Below are positions 1 to 11,600 of a stretch of 64,000 nt of DNA, one piece after another. The position numbers were made by a program, and so were the translations under genes. The stretch is taken from positions 803,563 to 867,562 of the forward strand of contig QRDG01001848.1 of assembly GCA_012064385.1 (NCBI GenBank). The letters run 5' to 3'. Position 1 is the first letter of the stretch, and each line of letters opens with the position of its first letter. The notes under the pieces are model-generated. The model saw only the letters and a program-made list of their open reading frames with translations, made no database searches and was not told the DNA's origin. Origin of the DNA: Puccinellia tenuiflora (Eukaryota; Streptophyta; Magnoliopsida; Poales; Poaceae).

Positions 1-372
1 ATGAGGCTCGTGCTCTCCAACGCCATGGCTCTATGCTACAAGCAGAAGAACTTTGCGACCGCGGAGCATTTCGCGAGGCTGCTGCTCGAGAATAGCCCGA
101 ACGAGGTCCAGGCGAAGAAGGCTCGGCAGGTCCAGCAGCAGTGCAGCGGCAAGCAAGACAGCTGCGAGCTGAACTACGACTACAGAAATCCATTCGTGGT
201 CTGTGGCTCCACATACGTCCCGATCTACCGTGGCCAGAAGGACATTTCCTGCCCATACTGCGCGTCCCGGTTTGTTCCTTCAGTTGAAGGGCAGCTTTGT
301 ACCATATGCGAGCTGGCTGTGGTTGGCGCAGACGCCTCAGGCCTCCTATGCTCCCCTACACAGATGAGATAA
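1..372 (+). CDS. COPA: Coatomer subunit alpha (alpha-COP), C-terminal exon, partial at 5' end
   Basis: alpha-COP is the large scaffold subunit of the COPI coat, which forms vesicles for Golgi-to-ER and intra-Golgi transport on the cytosolic face of Golgi membranes. These 123 residues match the end of the family's C-terminal domain, which binds epsilon-COP. They show a helical repeat stretch (NAMALCYKQKNFATAEHFAR), then ELNYDYRNPFVVCGSTYVPI and YRGQKDISCPYC, CTIC and GADASGLLCSP near the end. The paired Cys motifs at about residues 68, 83-86 and 100-103 look like the family's zinc-ribbon-like tail. Full plant alpha-COP is about 1200 residues, so most of the gene lies left of the window and the ATG at base 1 is an internal Met. 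The stop TAA is at 370-372. The family and end are secure; the true exon start is not visible. Confidence 0.93.
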   Translation: MRLVLSNAMALCYKQKNFATAEHFARLLLENSPNEVQAKKARQVQQQCSGKQDSCELNYDYRNPFVVCGSTYVPIYRGQKDISCPYCASRFVPSVEGQLCTICELAVVGADASGLLCSPTQMR

Positions 373-1212
373 AACGGAACTAGTTAGAGCCTCCCTATAT
401 TCTTTCTAGTCTCGTAAAGTCTTGTCCTATATTTTACCAGGAGGTTTACTGATTGTAAGGAATAAGTATAATACATGGTTTTGTTGAGTTCTTTCTTAGC
501 GTCTACCCCTTTTTTGTTTGCCCTGAGATGATGTTACACCTGTTAATGCTTAAGGAAAGTTTGATCAACTCATGCAAGTCTCGTGAAATTATTTGTTCAT
601 GTCACGGTGTTAAGGTTGGAATTATATTGGATAAAATCATGGCTGTTAACCTTTCGCCAGCAGGCGCATGTTCTGTGAGTAACATATCGAAAACTATGCA
701 ATTGCGGAGTTCCTCTTAGTTCATAGATAGTTTTTCCAAGATCGATGATGGTTCAAATAGTTTTTCCAAGAAAAATGCTGGTGTAAGCAAAGAGCAACTC
801 GGTAGTGAAAGCTAAGAGCATCTTTCGCTCCAGTTTAGTTTTTGCTAGAATATTCGTCAAGTTTTTTTTTTAAAGAACATCCAGTCCACTTTTTTGTTTG
901 TTTGAGATGAACATTCAGTTCACCTTTTCTTTTTTGAACTGATTCAGTCCACTTTAGTTGTTGGCCAATTTGTAGTTTGTACTACTTTTCTTAGCGGAAT
1001 TTGTAGTTTTTTTTTTGAGGGGAAACTGTAGTTTGTACAGGTACTACGATTAGCGCAAGATAGCCAGACGGCCCGATAGTGAACTTCCATTTCTATCACC
1101 GGCCCATGAGAGAAGTGCGAGCCGTGCGCAGCTGTTTTCTTCTGGGGTTGTTGAGTTTCTTTTGTCCCACATCGCTGGGCGAGTGAGGCGGGACAGGTGG
1201 AACTGGGTATAA
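373..1212. other. alpha-COP 3' UTR and AT-rich spacer
   Basis: The first part is the likely 3' untranslated region of alpha-COP; an AATAAG hexamer at 461-466 could act as a weak poly(A) signal. The rest is T-rich with no open frame that looks like protein. No repeat family was recognised. Confidence 0.4.
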
Positions 1213-1400
1213 GGATGCGTTCGGTTCCGGAATTAGGAGGAACGGAACGGGTCGGTTCCGTCCCTATGACCCGTTCCTGTGTTCGGTTGGAGGGAAGGAA
1301 CGGAACCAACTAGTCCCTCAAAAAGGAATATTCGCCCCAGATGCCGTCCTGAGGCATCCGTCCAAATCAGCCGGATCGCGCGGAACGTCGCGGAACGGCT

Positions 1401-1581
1401 CGCTAATCGCTAATTAATTATCGCTAATCTTGATTAATTATCGCTAATCTTGATTAATTATCGCTAATCTTGATTAATTATCCCTAATCTTGATTAATCA
1501 TTCCTAATCTTGATTAATTATTTCCTAACCTTGATTAATCATTCCTAATCTTGATTAATTATTCCTAATCTTGATTAATTA
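1401..1581. repeat. 20-bp tandem array, about 9 copies
   Basis: The unit TCGCTAATCTTGATTAATTA is repeated about nine times, with drift towards TTCCTAATCTTGATTAATCA on the right side. One copy carries an extra base (around 1520-1540). The array lies wholly inside the inverted-repeat element 1213-1749. It is contiguous and has no spacers, so it is a minisatellite. Confidence 0.9.
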
Positions 1582-1585
1582 GCTG

Positions 1586-1690
1586 GTCGGAACCGTTCCA
1601 TTCCTCGAATTTTTTCGAACCGAACACGGGGTCGGAACCGTTCCGTTCCTCGAATTTTTCCGAACCGAACACGGGGTCGGAACCGTTCCA
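1586..1690. repeat. 45-bp tandem repeat, about 2.3 copies
   Basis: A 45-base unit beginning GTCGGAACCGTTCC starts at 1586, 1631 and 1676 (last copy partial). It follows the 20-bp array inside the same transposon-like element and contains the GAACCGAACAC motif of the element's terminus, so it probably arose by repeated copying of the terminal region. Confidence 0.85.
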
Positions 1691-1749
1691 TGCCCTCGGA
1701 ATGGAATGGTTCCGTTCCGTCCCCCGCGGTTCCAGAACCGAACACATCC

Positions 1750-2699
1750 AGGTGGGGGAACGGTGGAAGGCATCTTTGCGCTTGGGGCAATGACGCAGCT
1801 AGTGAGGTTATACCGAGGCGCGTCAATTGCTGGTTGAAAACTATTTCCAAACCCCCTCTTTGGCCCTCCGGGGCCACTGAGAATTTCTGGAAGGGCTCCA
1901 TCTCTTCGGGGAGGGGAAAGCCCTACAAATTGAAAATACAAATCTTTTATCTTCGTGGACGGTCTATGTTTTTACCTTTGAGTTTGAACAACCCTTAAGT
2001 TTTGGGCATATATGGTCAGTTTAGACCAAAATTGTGATTTCTTGTACAATACTCATATTTAGACTGAGTTGATTTTTGCAGGACTTGTTGCTATAGCAAA
2101 GCTATTACCTTTTAGGCTGAACTGATGGCTGGAAAATGTATTTTTTGTATTTGTCCTGTTGAAATAACAAAACATGACCTTATATTCATGAATACCTTGA
2201 GTCCGATATCTACTTTATCCGATCTTCAAATATAATCGAACGCATCTTTACATTACACGCTTCACAAATCGCAATCTGTTATCGACATGATTAGGAAAAC
2301 AAAACCTTCTTCAGACTCCTTGAAGAAACAACTCAACAAATAATTTATAGTCCATTACTAACATACCACACAGATTATTTTCTCAGATTGTCATGCATAT
2401 CATAAAGCTACCATACTCCTTTTACATCTTCACCACCAGTAACATCAACATATCACATCGAGTAGAAATATCAGTGCAATGGGCGTACTTGCCGAGTATT
2501 AGTCCAAGGTTCCGAAGTAAAAAAAAATGTTGGAGGGCTATGCATAGAATTTTCCGCCCGGTTTGGGCTGTTATTCTTCATTTTAGACATTTTATCTTTT
2601 TTGACATACAAACTATTACGAGCTAAACTTAACATTAAAATAAATTATAAAGTAATTAAAATATTCAAGTGACGTAGTTCACACAATAATTTAAATTTA
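1750..2699. other. AT-rich spacer, nothing recognised
   Basis: Mostly AT-rich sequence between the inverted-repeat element and a transposase remnant. The longest open frames (about 75-100 aa) show no recognisable domain or codon bias. No clean repeat boundary was found. Confidence 0.4.
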
Positions 2700-3130
2700 A
2701 AAATTAAACTAATTTAAGTTAAAAAAATCCATGAATTGTCCAACACAAGAAATCAAATAAGGATTGTTGGTTTCCTTAGTGGATCTACATTTGCTCAACC
2801 AAATTATTTTGAAGTTGAGCCCGGTCCCCGATTTCATGATGCATGTGAAGGTAGATTTCGAACTCGGCGGCTGCATGCTCGGGCTCAATCGTAGGGACCT
2901 AAAAGTCCCACCCACTAGATAATAGATATCATCATCACACTCATCTTCTGCAATCATGTTGTGGTGAGCACACAAGCAGTTATTGAATCCAACATCGTAT
3001 CGACATCCTATGTTTTAGGAGGGTGTGTCGAACAATAGTCCAACGAGTTTGAAGCATACCAAATGCTCTCTCCATATCATTCCTAAAACTCTCTTATCTT
3101 TTCATAAACCAAGTTTTCACAAATGCCTAC
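2700..3130 (-). pseudogene. PIF/Harbinger transposase remnant (plant DDE_Tnp_4 type)
   Basis: Read on the minus strand, the order of motifs matches the C-terminal part of the plant PIF/Harbinger transposase (ALP1-like). First comes RNDMERAFGMLQTRWTIVRH (about 3095-3025), then a segment with HNMIAEDECDDDIYY (about 2965-2915), then EIGDRAQLQNNLVEQMW (about 2845-2790). These equal the family's usual 'ERAFGxLQxRW', 'HNMIIEDE' and 'QLQxDLVEHxW' blocks. At least two frame changes separate the blocks and stops interrupt them, so it is dead. Only the end of the transposase is present, and no terminal inverted repeats were found nearby. Confidence 0.75.
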
Positions 3131-3289
3131 TCTCGTAATATAATTTTACTCAAGTGTTTCACCCTTGCGCCGCACATTTTCTTCCTCTAGTGGTCGAGGG
3201 AGGAAAGGAACACCCCACCCTCTCTCATGATATATTTTTACTCAAGTGTTTCACCCCCTGCCCCACACATTTGCTTACTTCCTCCTTGA

Positions 3290-3720
3290 TCTTAGTGGCA
3301 ACATATCATAGAATAGAAGAGGTTTGCTAGAACACCCTCACATTTCTTTACTTCGAAAACTCCCAAGTGACCAACATGACAAGGGAAGCCATGCCTTTGC
3401 GACGGAGGCCAGCTTCGACCACGTGGGCGTGCCAGCAATCATGAACCGAGGTGGTGGGAGACCACATGCTAGTCGTGATCTTCATGGCCACAATCCAAGC
3501 TTTAAGTTTTTTCCAAATCCTAATCGAGTAACAACATCAGAACAAAATATGCGACGCAGTCTCGGTAGCTTGATTGTAAAGTTGGCAAATATCACAATTC
3601 GGACAACCTCTCTTTGCGAGCCTATCCATCGTCCACATCCGGTTTTGGAGAACGAGCCGCGTGAATTTTTTTCATTTTGGTGGTGCCCAATTTCCCAAAC
3701 ACACAAACTCGTAGAAGATA
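3290..3720 (-). pseudogene. LINE remnant, zinc-binding reverse-transcriptase tail (zf-RVT)
   Basis: On the minus strand around 3680-3560 the frame reads TRLVLQNRMWTMDRLAKRG, then CPNCDICQLYNQATETASHI. This is the Cys-rich zf-RVT segment that follows the reverse transcriptase in plant L1-like retrotransposons. Downstream to about 3330, other frames give WSPTTS and VEAGLRRKGMASLVML, similar to the usual continuation of that region. Stops and frame changes show it is decayed. It lies directly beside the Harbinger remnant, on the same strand. Confidence 0.7.
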
Positions 3721-3955
3721 GATCCCCAAGAAACTGGATTTCATATGTCGAATTGGAAGAGTACTCATCCGATGTAGTTAGCTTTCAAGTAACATCATTG
3801 GCCATGCCTTCAATAAGCTAAATGTAGTAAAAAATGGGTCCACACCTTGATAAATCAAGGAGATGCTCAATGGTGAGGCCCATTGATAAGTTAATGCGAG
3901 AAACCCACTGATTTCCATGCTGCACATCATGAACAAGACAATTCTTTCTCTTCTA

Positions 3956-4128
3956 CTCCCTCCATTCCACAATATAAGATGTTTTAGACTTTTTCCACAT
4001 TCACATTTGGACCACATGTATCTAGACATGTTTTAGTGTATATGTTCACTCTCTTTCCATTCCTTTTAGTCCGAATCTAGACAACATGTGAAACATCTAA
4101 AACATCTTATATTATGGAACGGAGGGAG
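3956..4128. mobile_element. Stowaway MITE (Tc1/mariner type)
   Basis: The left end CTCCCTCCATTCCACAATAT and right end ATATTATGGAACGGAGGGAG are near-perfect inverted repeats flanked on each side by TA (3954-3955 and 4129-4130), the mariner target. The 173-bp body is a near-palindrome around ATAAGATGTTTTAGACTTTT. It is non-coding. Confidence 0.88.
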
Positions 4129-4130
4129 TA

Positions 4131-4633
4131 TATGGAGAAAATTGAGGGCAAAATATTTTTTGGTTTGAGGCCTTCCAACCATTGTGCATTCCAGAAACCT
4201 ATCCGTGTGATCATCTCCAATGGTGATCATGGTTGCTGCATAGAACAAGTCTATGTCCTCGTCATAATAACACGGATTACCAAGGCCCACCCAAGCTCAA
4301 TCTTTCCGGTCGAACTAAGGCCACCTAAGCTGTAGAGCTCTCGCAAATTTTCTCTAGATGGAATTACCTCTGGTTAATTGATGCGACATAAAGAATATAA
4401 TTAAATGTCTAAAAACAATGTCCAGATGAATGGTGAAAACACAACACACTCTATATTTTAAATATTTTTCTAAAAACGAATACACCATATATCTAAAAAC
4501 TACTCAATCCGTTTTAAAATATAAGATGTTTTAGCTTTTTTTCGATTTGCATGCATCTAACACATTTTAGTGTGTATGTTCACTCATTTTATTCTGTATA
4601 TAGATAGTATTAAAATCACGAAAATATATTATA
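4131..4633. other. Spacer with a half Stowaway fragment
   Basis: No gene is seen. At about 4500-4600 there is a single decayed Stowaway-type end (ACTCAATCCG, then TATAAGATGTTTTAG) without a matching partner. The rest is AT-rich spacer. Confidence 0.45.
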
Positions 4634-4786
4634 CTACCTCCGTTCCTAAATATATAAGATGTTTTAGATTTTTTTACAGGTTCAGATGTATCTAGACGTT
4701 TTTTATTATGTTGATATACTTATTTCGGTCGGTATGTAGTCTAACCCACAAAATCTAAAACATATTATAATTTGAAATGGAGCGAG
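4634..4786. mobile_element. Stowaway MITE, first of a tandem pair
   Basis: It begins CTACCTCCGTTCCTAAATAT and ends with the complementary TTTGAAATGGAGCGAG, flanked by TA at 4632-4633 and 4787-4788. It shares the TATAAGATGTTTTAGATTTT core with its neighbours. The right-hand TA is also the left-hand TA of the next copy. Confidence 0.82.
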
Positions 4787-4788
4787 TA

Positions 4789-4945
4789 CTACCTCCGTTA
4801 CTAAATATAAGATGTTTTAGATTTTTTTTAGCTTTGAATATATCTAGACATATTTTAGTATGTTAGTACACTTATTTCGATTCGTATGTAGTCTAACTCA
4901 CAAAATCTAAAACATCTTATAATTTGAAATGGGAATGGAGGAAGT
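4789..4945. mobile_element. Stowaway MITE, second of a tandem pair
   Basis: It begins CTACCTCCGTTACTAAATAT and ends TTTGAAATGGGAATGGAGGAAG, flanked by TA at 4787-4788 and 4946-4947. It abuts the previous copy with a single TA between them, so one inserted into the target site of the other or the pair arose by duplication. Confidence 0.82.
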
Positions 4946-4955
4946 ATTAGTAAGT

Positions 4956-5366
4956 CGTAGGGCGTGTGGAGGTGCGTGGAGGCGTGTCTCCGTCGGATCT
5001 CACGGGATTCGGTTAGTGTTTGTCTTCGGTTCGATTGGATCTGGTCGTCGTTCGTCTGTGTTTGTATGTCTACATGTTGGATTCTTCGGATCTACGCTTC
5101 TCCTTATCGGCGAAGCTTGCTCGTCTGGTGCGCTGGTCCTGTTGGGGCCTTAGCAAGACGATTTCCCGACTGTCTACTACAACAAGGTTTGCCCGGCTCC
5201 AGTGAGGGAGGGGCGATGTCAGCGGTGCGCCTTCGGCTCGTCCCGGTGCTTGTAGTCGTCGCTAGATGGTCTACGGATCTGGATATAATTTTACTTCTTG
5301 CATTTTTTGTAGTACTGCTGTTGACAGTCGATGAATAGATTGTAAGTTTTCTCGCGAGAAAATAAG
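4956..5366 (+). mobile_element. 5'-truncated LINE, 3' tail
   Basis: The segment near 5240-5360 (GTGCTTGTAGTCGTCGCTAG, then GGTCTACGGATCTGGATATA, and GATGAATAGATTGTAAG near the end) resembles, from memory, the 3' untranslated tails of cereal LINEs. It ends in an A-rich run. A 7-bp direct repeat AGTAAGT flanks it at 4949-4955 and 5367-5373, a plausible short target duplication. No reverse-transcriptase coding is left. The open frames across it carry no domain I recognise. Confidence 0.5.
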
Positions 5367-5658
5367 AGTAAGTGCAATCATAGGCCATGTACAACTCGAA
5401 GCTGTAAAAAATCATTTAAAACACAAAAACAATTCTCGCGCATGTGCCAGCGGCGCCACCCAACATTCCGGCCCAGCATAGTCGAGCGACCAAGAACTAC
5501 CCCAGGCTCCACCAATTGCGCTGCGTCAAAGAAAAGAGAGGGACACACATCTCCGTCTCCGCCCTCTCCTCCCCTCCTCTTCCGCGACCTCCCCCCTCCC
5601 GATCTGCGTCGCGGCAGCGGCGACCCATGATCTGACCGCATTGCCGCCGCGGAACCCG
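5367..5658 (+). promoter_or_regulatory. PI4K-alpha promoter and 5' UTR
   Basis: This is the only unique DNA between the LINE tail and the PI4K-alpha start codon, so the core promoter and 5' UTR are expected here. The last 140 bases are rich in CTCC/CGCC tracts, as in many cereal 5' UTRs. No convincing TATA box was seen. The LINE and two Stowaways sit within 750 bp upstream of the start codon. Confidence 0.4.
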
Positions 5659-8600
5659 ATGGAGGCGCTCAACGAGCTCTGCGACCTGGTGGCCGCGCAC
5701 CCGGATCTCCTCCTCGCCGACAAGCTCACCTGGCTCTCCTCCCGCTGCGCGCCGGCCGCCTCCTCCTCCTCGTCCTCCCCGCACCGCGCCTCGCGGGCGC
5801 ACCTCCACTCCCTCCTCGCCCTCGCGCGCCTCCTCCCCGCGGGCGCCAAGGGCGGGCCGCTCCCGCCCCCGCTCCTCGCCTTCCTCACCTCCCACGCCTT
5901 CCTCTCTCCGGCCTTCTGGCCCCAGTCCTTCGCGCCCGCGCCGTTCCTGTCCAAGCTCCTCCCCCTCCTCGCCGCGGCGCCGGCCTCCCCGGTCCTCTCG
6001 TCCGCCCTCTCCGGCGCGCTCCTGGCCGCGCTCGACGTCGCGGACCCGGCCTCCGCGCCGCTCGCCCGCGCGTTCCTCTCCGCCGCGGCCGCCAACCCCC
6101 CGCCGCTCCTCCCCGCCGACGCCGCGCCCGTCGCCCAGCGGCTGCTCCTCGAGTTCGCTGGCACCGACGAGGCACCGCCCAGGGCGAAGGGGAAGGGAGA
6201 GGACGCGGCGGGAGAGGAGAATGGAGGGATCAGGGAGGTGGTGCAGAGGTTCGAGGCGGAGGAGATCGAGGCACTGGAGGGGAAGGAGTTCGCCTTCAGG
6301 CTCATCCTTCAGATGCTGGGGGGCGAGGGGGGCCTGGAAGCCGACAAGGTTGCTAAGGCCAGGAATGCCGCCGCATGGCAGGTCCGTTCGCTCACGGATT
6401 TTCTCAAGGTGAGGTGGTGTCTTCTCTCTGTTCGACCCCGTGCGTGTTCCTGTGCATATCGCGTTCTGCATGCACACCTTCGCGCTACATGCTTGTGAGG
6501 GTCGATGATGGTTGTTTGGTTGTGGTCTGATCATGCTTGAGGTGATATTTGGCAGATTAGGAAGCGGGACTGGAAGGAGCAGGGCGCACAGCTAAGGGCA
6601 AGGATAAACACCAAATTATCGTGTTGCCAAGCTGCAGTGGTGGTTCTGGTCCGGAGCGTTTCCGTCATGGACGCTGCCGACAGCAAATCTTCCAAGGATA
6701 TGCTTCAGCAGACACTTGCTTGGTTCATCGAAGCCACCAAGTCGTGTATCCTCTCATCCTGGCGAAAACTGAAGATCTGTGAGGAGCTATTTTGCACTCT
6801 GCTCAATGGGATCAGCCAGATAACGGTCTCGCGTGGGGGCCAGCTCCTGCCGGTGCTGCTGATTCCATTGAAACCGCTTGTCGTGAGCACATGTTCACAG
6901 GTATGTTTGTTTCGTGCTTTTATCTTTCTAGATGTGTTGTCTAATGTGAAATCTATAATTCCGCTGCAGGCTGACATGACGGGCTGTAGCCCTGGCCCTT
7001 TGTTTGAGGCAGTGGTGAAGTTGAGCTGTGAGATTATAGAGTTCGGCTGGACAAAGGATAGGGCTCTGGTTGACACATTCATTATGCGTTTAGCTGCGTA
7101 TGTTCGTGAACGGAATGATTATGAGGAGGAGGTATTCTTCTTATTTTTTGTTGCCACATGAAAAATTCATTCTCTAGTAAGATTTCTTGCAACCCAGGGT
7201 GCCCTTTTGTTGGAAACTGCAACCACAGTTTCGAACAATACATGAGGACAGTACTGCACAAGCCAATCTTGACGTTACCTTGCCAAAAAAAAAACTATTA
7301 TGCCAGCACATTGAAAATTTGAGAACTGAAAAGTATATTTTCACCTTATCACCTCAGCAAACAGCTAGAAGACTATGCATTTGGTGCTCTTAGAATGCTA
7401 CAATCGACGAAGATTTCAAGATTCCACGACACATCATTAGTACTGTTATAACTGTGTTTTTTTGTAGTTAAGTTAGACTAGACAATATTTGCCATCTTGG
7501 CCAAGGCCTTCTTTATGTTGTTGTGCCAGGCCCATGATCATACTGGGACCTATGAGTTTTCAGTTCATCTTTCCATGTGCTCACCCAGTTCAAAAAATAG
7601 TATTGTTTCTTTACTTAGCATGTTCTCCAGACTTTGTCATTTTGACTGCTAAAATCATGGTTGTATGATAGTAAAGTAACTGTAGATTTGTTATTAGGAA
7701 TGTGATTTGATCATGAAAATTCTGGTGTCATTTTTATTGTGGGCAGTTGTCAATCTAGATATTGTGCTTTTGGCTGCAACTCCTTTTAGTTTTTACTGAA
7801 CTGGAGGGATTAATAATAGTATGTGTACCAGATAATCTTCTATTCTGATAACCTGGATTCTCTTTAGGTACTAAGATGAAAAATATTGAGAAGGCACCTC
7901 AGTCATAGGTTTGCATGACTTTCATGATTCATGATATAGTTAAATATGGCAATCCAGCTAGCTTCCATGATTCATGATATAGTTAAATATGACAGGGTCT
8001 GTTTGCAGTAAAATTCTAATCACTTACTTCATGGACTATGATTGATTATTTTGTTTCATTTTTTTTCCAGCATTTGGGCTCATGGGTGTTTCAGTGCTGC
8101 AAGCAAATAAATAGATAATCATATAGCATTGTACTATTTTAATCCAACGACAGAAATCTGAAAGCATCCATCCTTATTTATTTGAACTTAGTAAAGGATG
8201 CTGCATCTTTTGGATGCGTAGTGAAACTTGCTGTGCTGTCACCTGCTGTGCTGTTAGGTTATATATCAAGACAATATACCCCATATTATCAGAATAATTC
8301 CAAGAAGTAAGCAGACCAAGCTACATGGTCTTTGTTTTTTATTTTACTAGTTGACTCTTTTGCGATAGATCTTGCACATTTTGGAACATCTCTTCATACG
8401 TAGAGTACATACATGACGCGGCAGATTACAACCAACATAGTTCTGCTTGTTACTTTATTTACTGTTAGGGGGTGGGACCATTCTGAATTTTTTCATGGAA
8501 CTGATTGGAAGAATGCATTCTATAAAAAAATTAAGCTTCCCTGCTGCTGGAAGTCTTCCTTCATGGGACTTACACTGGTTAATTGTAGCGACTAAAGATA

Positions 8601-11600
8601 TGCATCACAGTAGCATGATTAACTGTCAGTTGCTGGTTGTTTACTGTAGTGTCAATCTATTGCAGGATGGTAAAGGAAAAGATGCAGTTCCGCTGATGAG
8701 ACTTAATGTAGTACGCCTTCTGGCTGAGTTATGTGTATGCTTGAAAAGATGGGAGGTTGTAGACATGATTTTGCCCCTTTTCATTGAACATCTAGAAGAG
8801 GGTGATGCTTCATCTCCAAGTTTGTTGCGTCTACGAGTATGTAATTTTGTTTTGTTGCTTACTCATTAACATACTTTACCATGTGTCAATTTTGATGGTA
8901 CTGGTTTCAAGTATAAACAAAAGCAACTTTGGTAATTATAATTGGTTTAAACTACTGCAGTTGTTAGATGCAATATCTCGTGTGGCATGCTTGGGTTTTG
9001 AAAAATCATATCGTGAGAGCATTGTCTTGATGACAAGAAGCTATTTGGATAAAGTTAAAGCTGTAGGAGCTGCAGAGAACAACAACACATTGCCATCAGA
9101 AGCAACAACTGAGCGAACAGAGGTCTGTGATGAGTCCAATAAGTTATACATTTTATGCTATCATACAATGTTGTCTTGATTCATGTTCCATGCTAACTGT
9201 GTCAACAAAACTGTAGACTCTTCCTGCAGGTTTCTTACTTGTTGCTTCCAACCTTACTAGCACAAAACTCAGATCTGATTATCGTCATAGGCTGTTGTCC
9301 CTATGCTCTGATGTGGGGCTAGCCGCTGAATCTAAAAGTGGGAGGTATGATGCTTTGTGAAGTCCCTATCAATCTTATTATTGTACTCTTAATAAAGCTA
9401 AAATAGTACATTGTTTTCGAGTCTTTGAATGATGTACACAGGATTTGCTGGGCACCAATAAATTTTCTTGTACGCCCAGGCTGTAACTCAGACAGTTCTA
9501 GAGTTCAGGGTTGAAACTGGACTTTTGCGAGAGTTCAGAGTAGACAAATTGGAATTTTCAAGTTAAATAACATCTATTTTGGAGGCTGCATTACATAGAT
9601 TGTGATATACTTAACTTAACCATCGCGTGAATGAGCAGTTATGAGCTTGTGTCTCTGTTCATTTGTGCTTTTGTGTGAGTTCCCAATTTTTTTCTGGTTT
9701 GAAACTTACATTTCTTTTGCAGATTCTGTACATTGAGTATACACTGTCCATAGGTATTTTGTTTGGAAAATATGTTTTATGTGCTATCTTCATTTTAGTT
9801 TGAGACAGGAGCGGTGTAATGACCCTCACCCCTTGAAAATAGAAAAGAAAGAAAAATGCCTAGACCTTGTAGCTTTCTGAGTGAAGGTTAAATGACTCTT
9901 TGTAAATCCATCTACTAATTTCTAATACGTCCTTTGTATCACCTGATGCTCTATGTTTTTTTTCTTTTCATGTATCCTCTTCATTCATTTTACACAGTTT
10001 TACTTCACCTCTTATGTTTGTCTTAATTAAGTTAACTACAGTGCTTAATGTAATATTGTCATTATTGTAGGAGTGGTGCAGAATTGATGGGCCCGTTACT
10101 TCCTGCAGTTGCTGAAATATGTTCAGATTTTGATCCAGTGTCCTCTGTTGAGCCATCTCTATTGAAATTGTTTCGCAACCTGTGGTTCTATATTGTCTTG
10201 TTTGGGTTAGCTCCTCCGATACAAAACAACCAGGCACCTGCAAAACCTGTTTCTGCTCCGTTAAACACAACGGATAGCACTAGCTCTGTAGCCCTTCAAG
10301 CTGTTGCTGGACCCTACATGTGGAATAGCCAATGGTGTGTAGCAGTGCAACGTATTGCACAAGGAACTCCGCCGCTGGTAAGTTTTTTTAGGACCATAGA
10401 TCTGGGAAAATAGTATGGTTCTTGTGCAGTTAGGAGTCTTAACTATTTTGAATTCGTTTCCTGCTACTTAGCATAACTTCTTATCGAAGGGGGGCATATG
10501 GGGTTTGTATATTGTATGCTCTGTATGCTCCGCATATTATTCTTGGCTTTCAACATTGATATTTTATCAGGCAGATCTATGGATAATATTGTTTTATGAC
10601 TGGAAGGACTATGTGGGAGTTTCAGGGGATAAACTTGGATCAGTTAATTTAACCGTAAAGTTGTAATTAAGATGGTTCTTGTCTAGATGCATTGCAAATC
10701 TTAGAAAATAACTCCACTTTTCTTTGAAAAAGGGCCTGTCTTATTGTATTTTGTGATACTATCAGTATTTGGTAGGAGCATGATACATGGATTGTACAAA
10801 TTAATTCTATATAATACCCACTGATCAAAATTCAGAATTACTTTGTGACTTTGTTTCTGTCATGGTTGCTTTTCACATTTCAGGTGGTCAGTTCAGTGAA
10901 ATGGCTAGAAGATGAGCTAGAGTTGAATGCTCTGCATAATCCAGGTAGTCGTAGTGGCAATGGTAATGAAAAGGCTGCTGTTGGACAGAGAACTGCACTT
11001 TCTGCTGCTTTGGGAGGTCGAGTTGATGTAGCAGCAATGAGTACAATTTCAGGTCTGTTTATTCTCTATTGAGTGCTTTACAGCTTTTGTAGATTGTTAT
11101 GTGATTCCAGAAAATGAAAACTGTTCTCCATCAAATTTAGCCATGGAGCTCTAGAAATGAGTGTATTGCATTGTAGGTACCTAAACATGCAGCGCTGTCT
11201 TTATTAGGTCCCTAAACTTCAAAATATATCTATACACTAGTCCACTTACCAGAATGTGCAGGCTCACCACAGCTCTCGTGTAGTTTGAGAGCAGTATATC
11301 AGGTGCAAGCCTATGCACATTCCTCCCAATTGTGTCAGATGATCCAGATCAAGGAGCTGAAAAATGCATCCACATCTGCATATTTGGATGTTGAATTAGA
11401 TTTGTGTTAGGTCTTTCACAAGTGATAGTGTGAGACCTAATAGGACGATTTTGCATTTTTTGGACCAACTGTCAGAATGTAATTTTTTTTGGATCTATAG
11501 GGCAATTTATTTTGTACTCCGTAACTATTATTACAAAGTGGGTCTTACAGAATTTACCTGTAGAACCAACCTCTCGTCTCATAATTATAATTTATAAGTA

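Larger units (their letters stand above)
1213..1749. mobile_element. Terminal-inverted-repeat element with internal tandem repeats
   Basis: The left end GGATGCGTTCGGTTCCGGAA is mirrored by the reverse complement of the right end (GGATGTGTTCGGTTCTGGAA), giving inverted termini of about 20 bases with two or three mismatches. Motifs of the type CGGAACCGTTCC recur inside both halves. The length, about 537 bp, and the lack of coding potential fit a MITE. I could not find an exact target-site duplication, so the superfamily is open; hAT is my best guess. Open frames of 60-120 aa across it are low-complexity products of the repeats. Confidence 0.6.

Noticed and set aside
1..3. ATG at base 1 as the true start of a small protein
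   Set aside because: The residues that follow align to the interior of the alpha-COP C-terminal domain, so this Met is internal.
1401..1581. CRISPR-like array
   Set aside because: The 20-bp units are contiguous without spacers and the DNA is plant nuclear; it is a minisatellite in a transposon.
1565..1998. Open frames of 60-120 aa around 1565-1998
   Set aside because: They arise from the 20-bp and 45-bp repeats and inverted termini; the translations are repetitive.
4929..5415. Short overlapping frames before PI4KA as possible genes
   Set aside because: They lie within a LINE 3' tail, overlap on both strands and have no start context or homology I recognise.
5497..6534. Large minus-strand frames (up to 345 aa) opposite PI4KA exon 1
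   Set aside because: They are mirror frames of a very GC-rich exon, with Arg/Glu-rich low-complexity translation and no domain.
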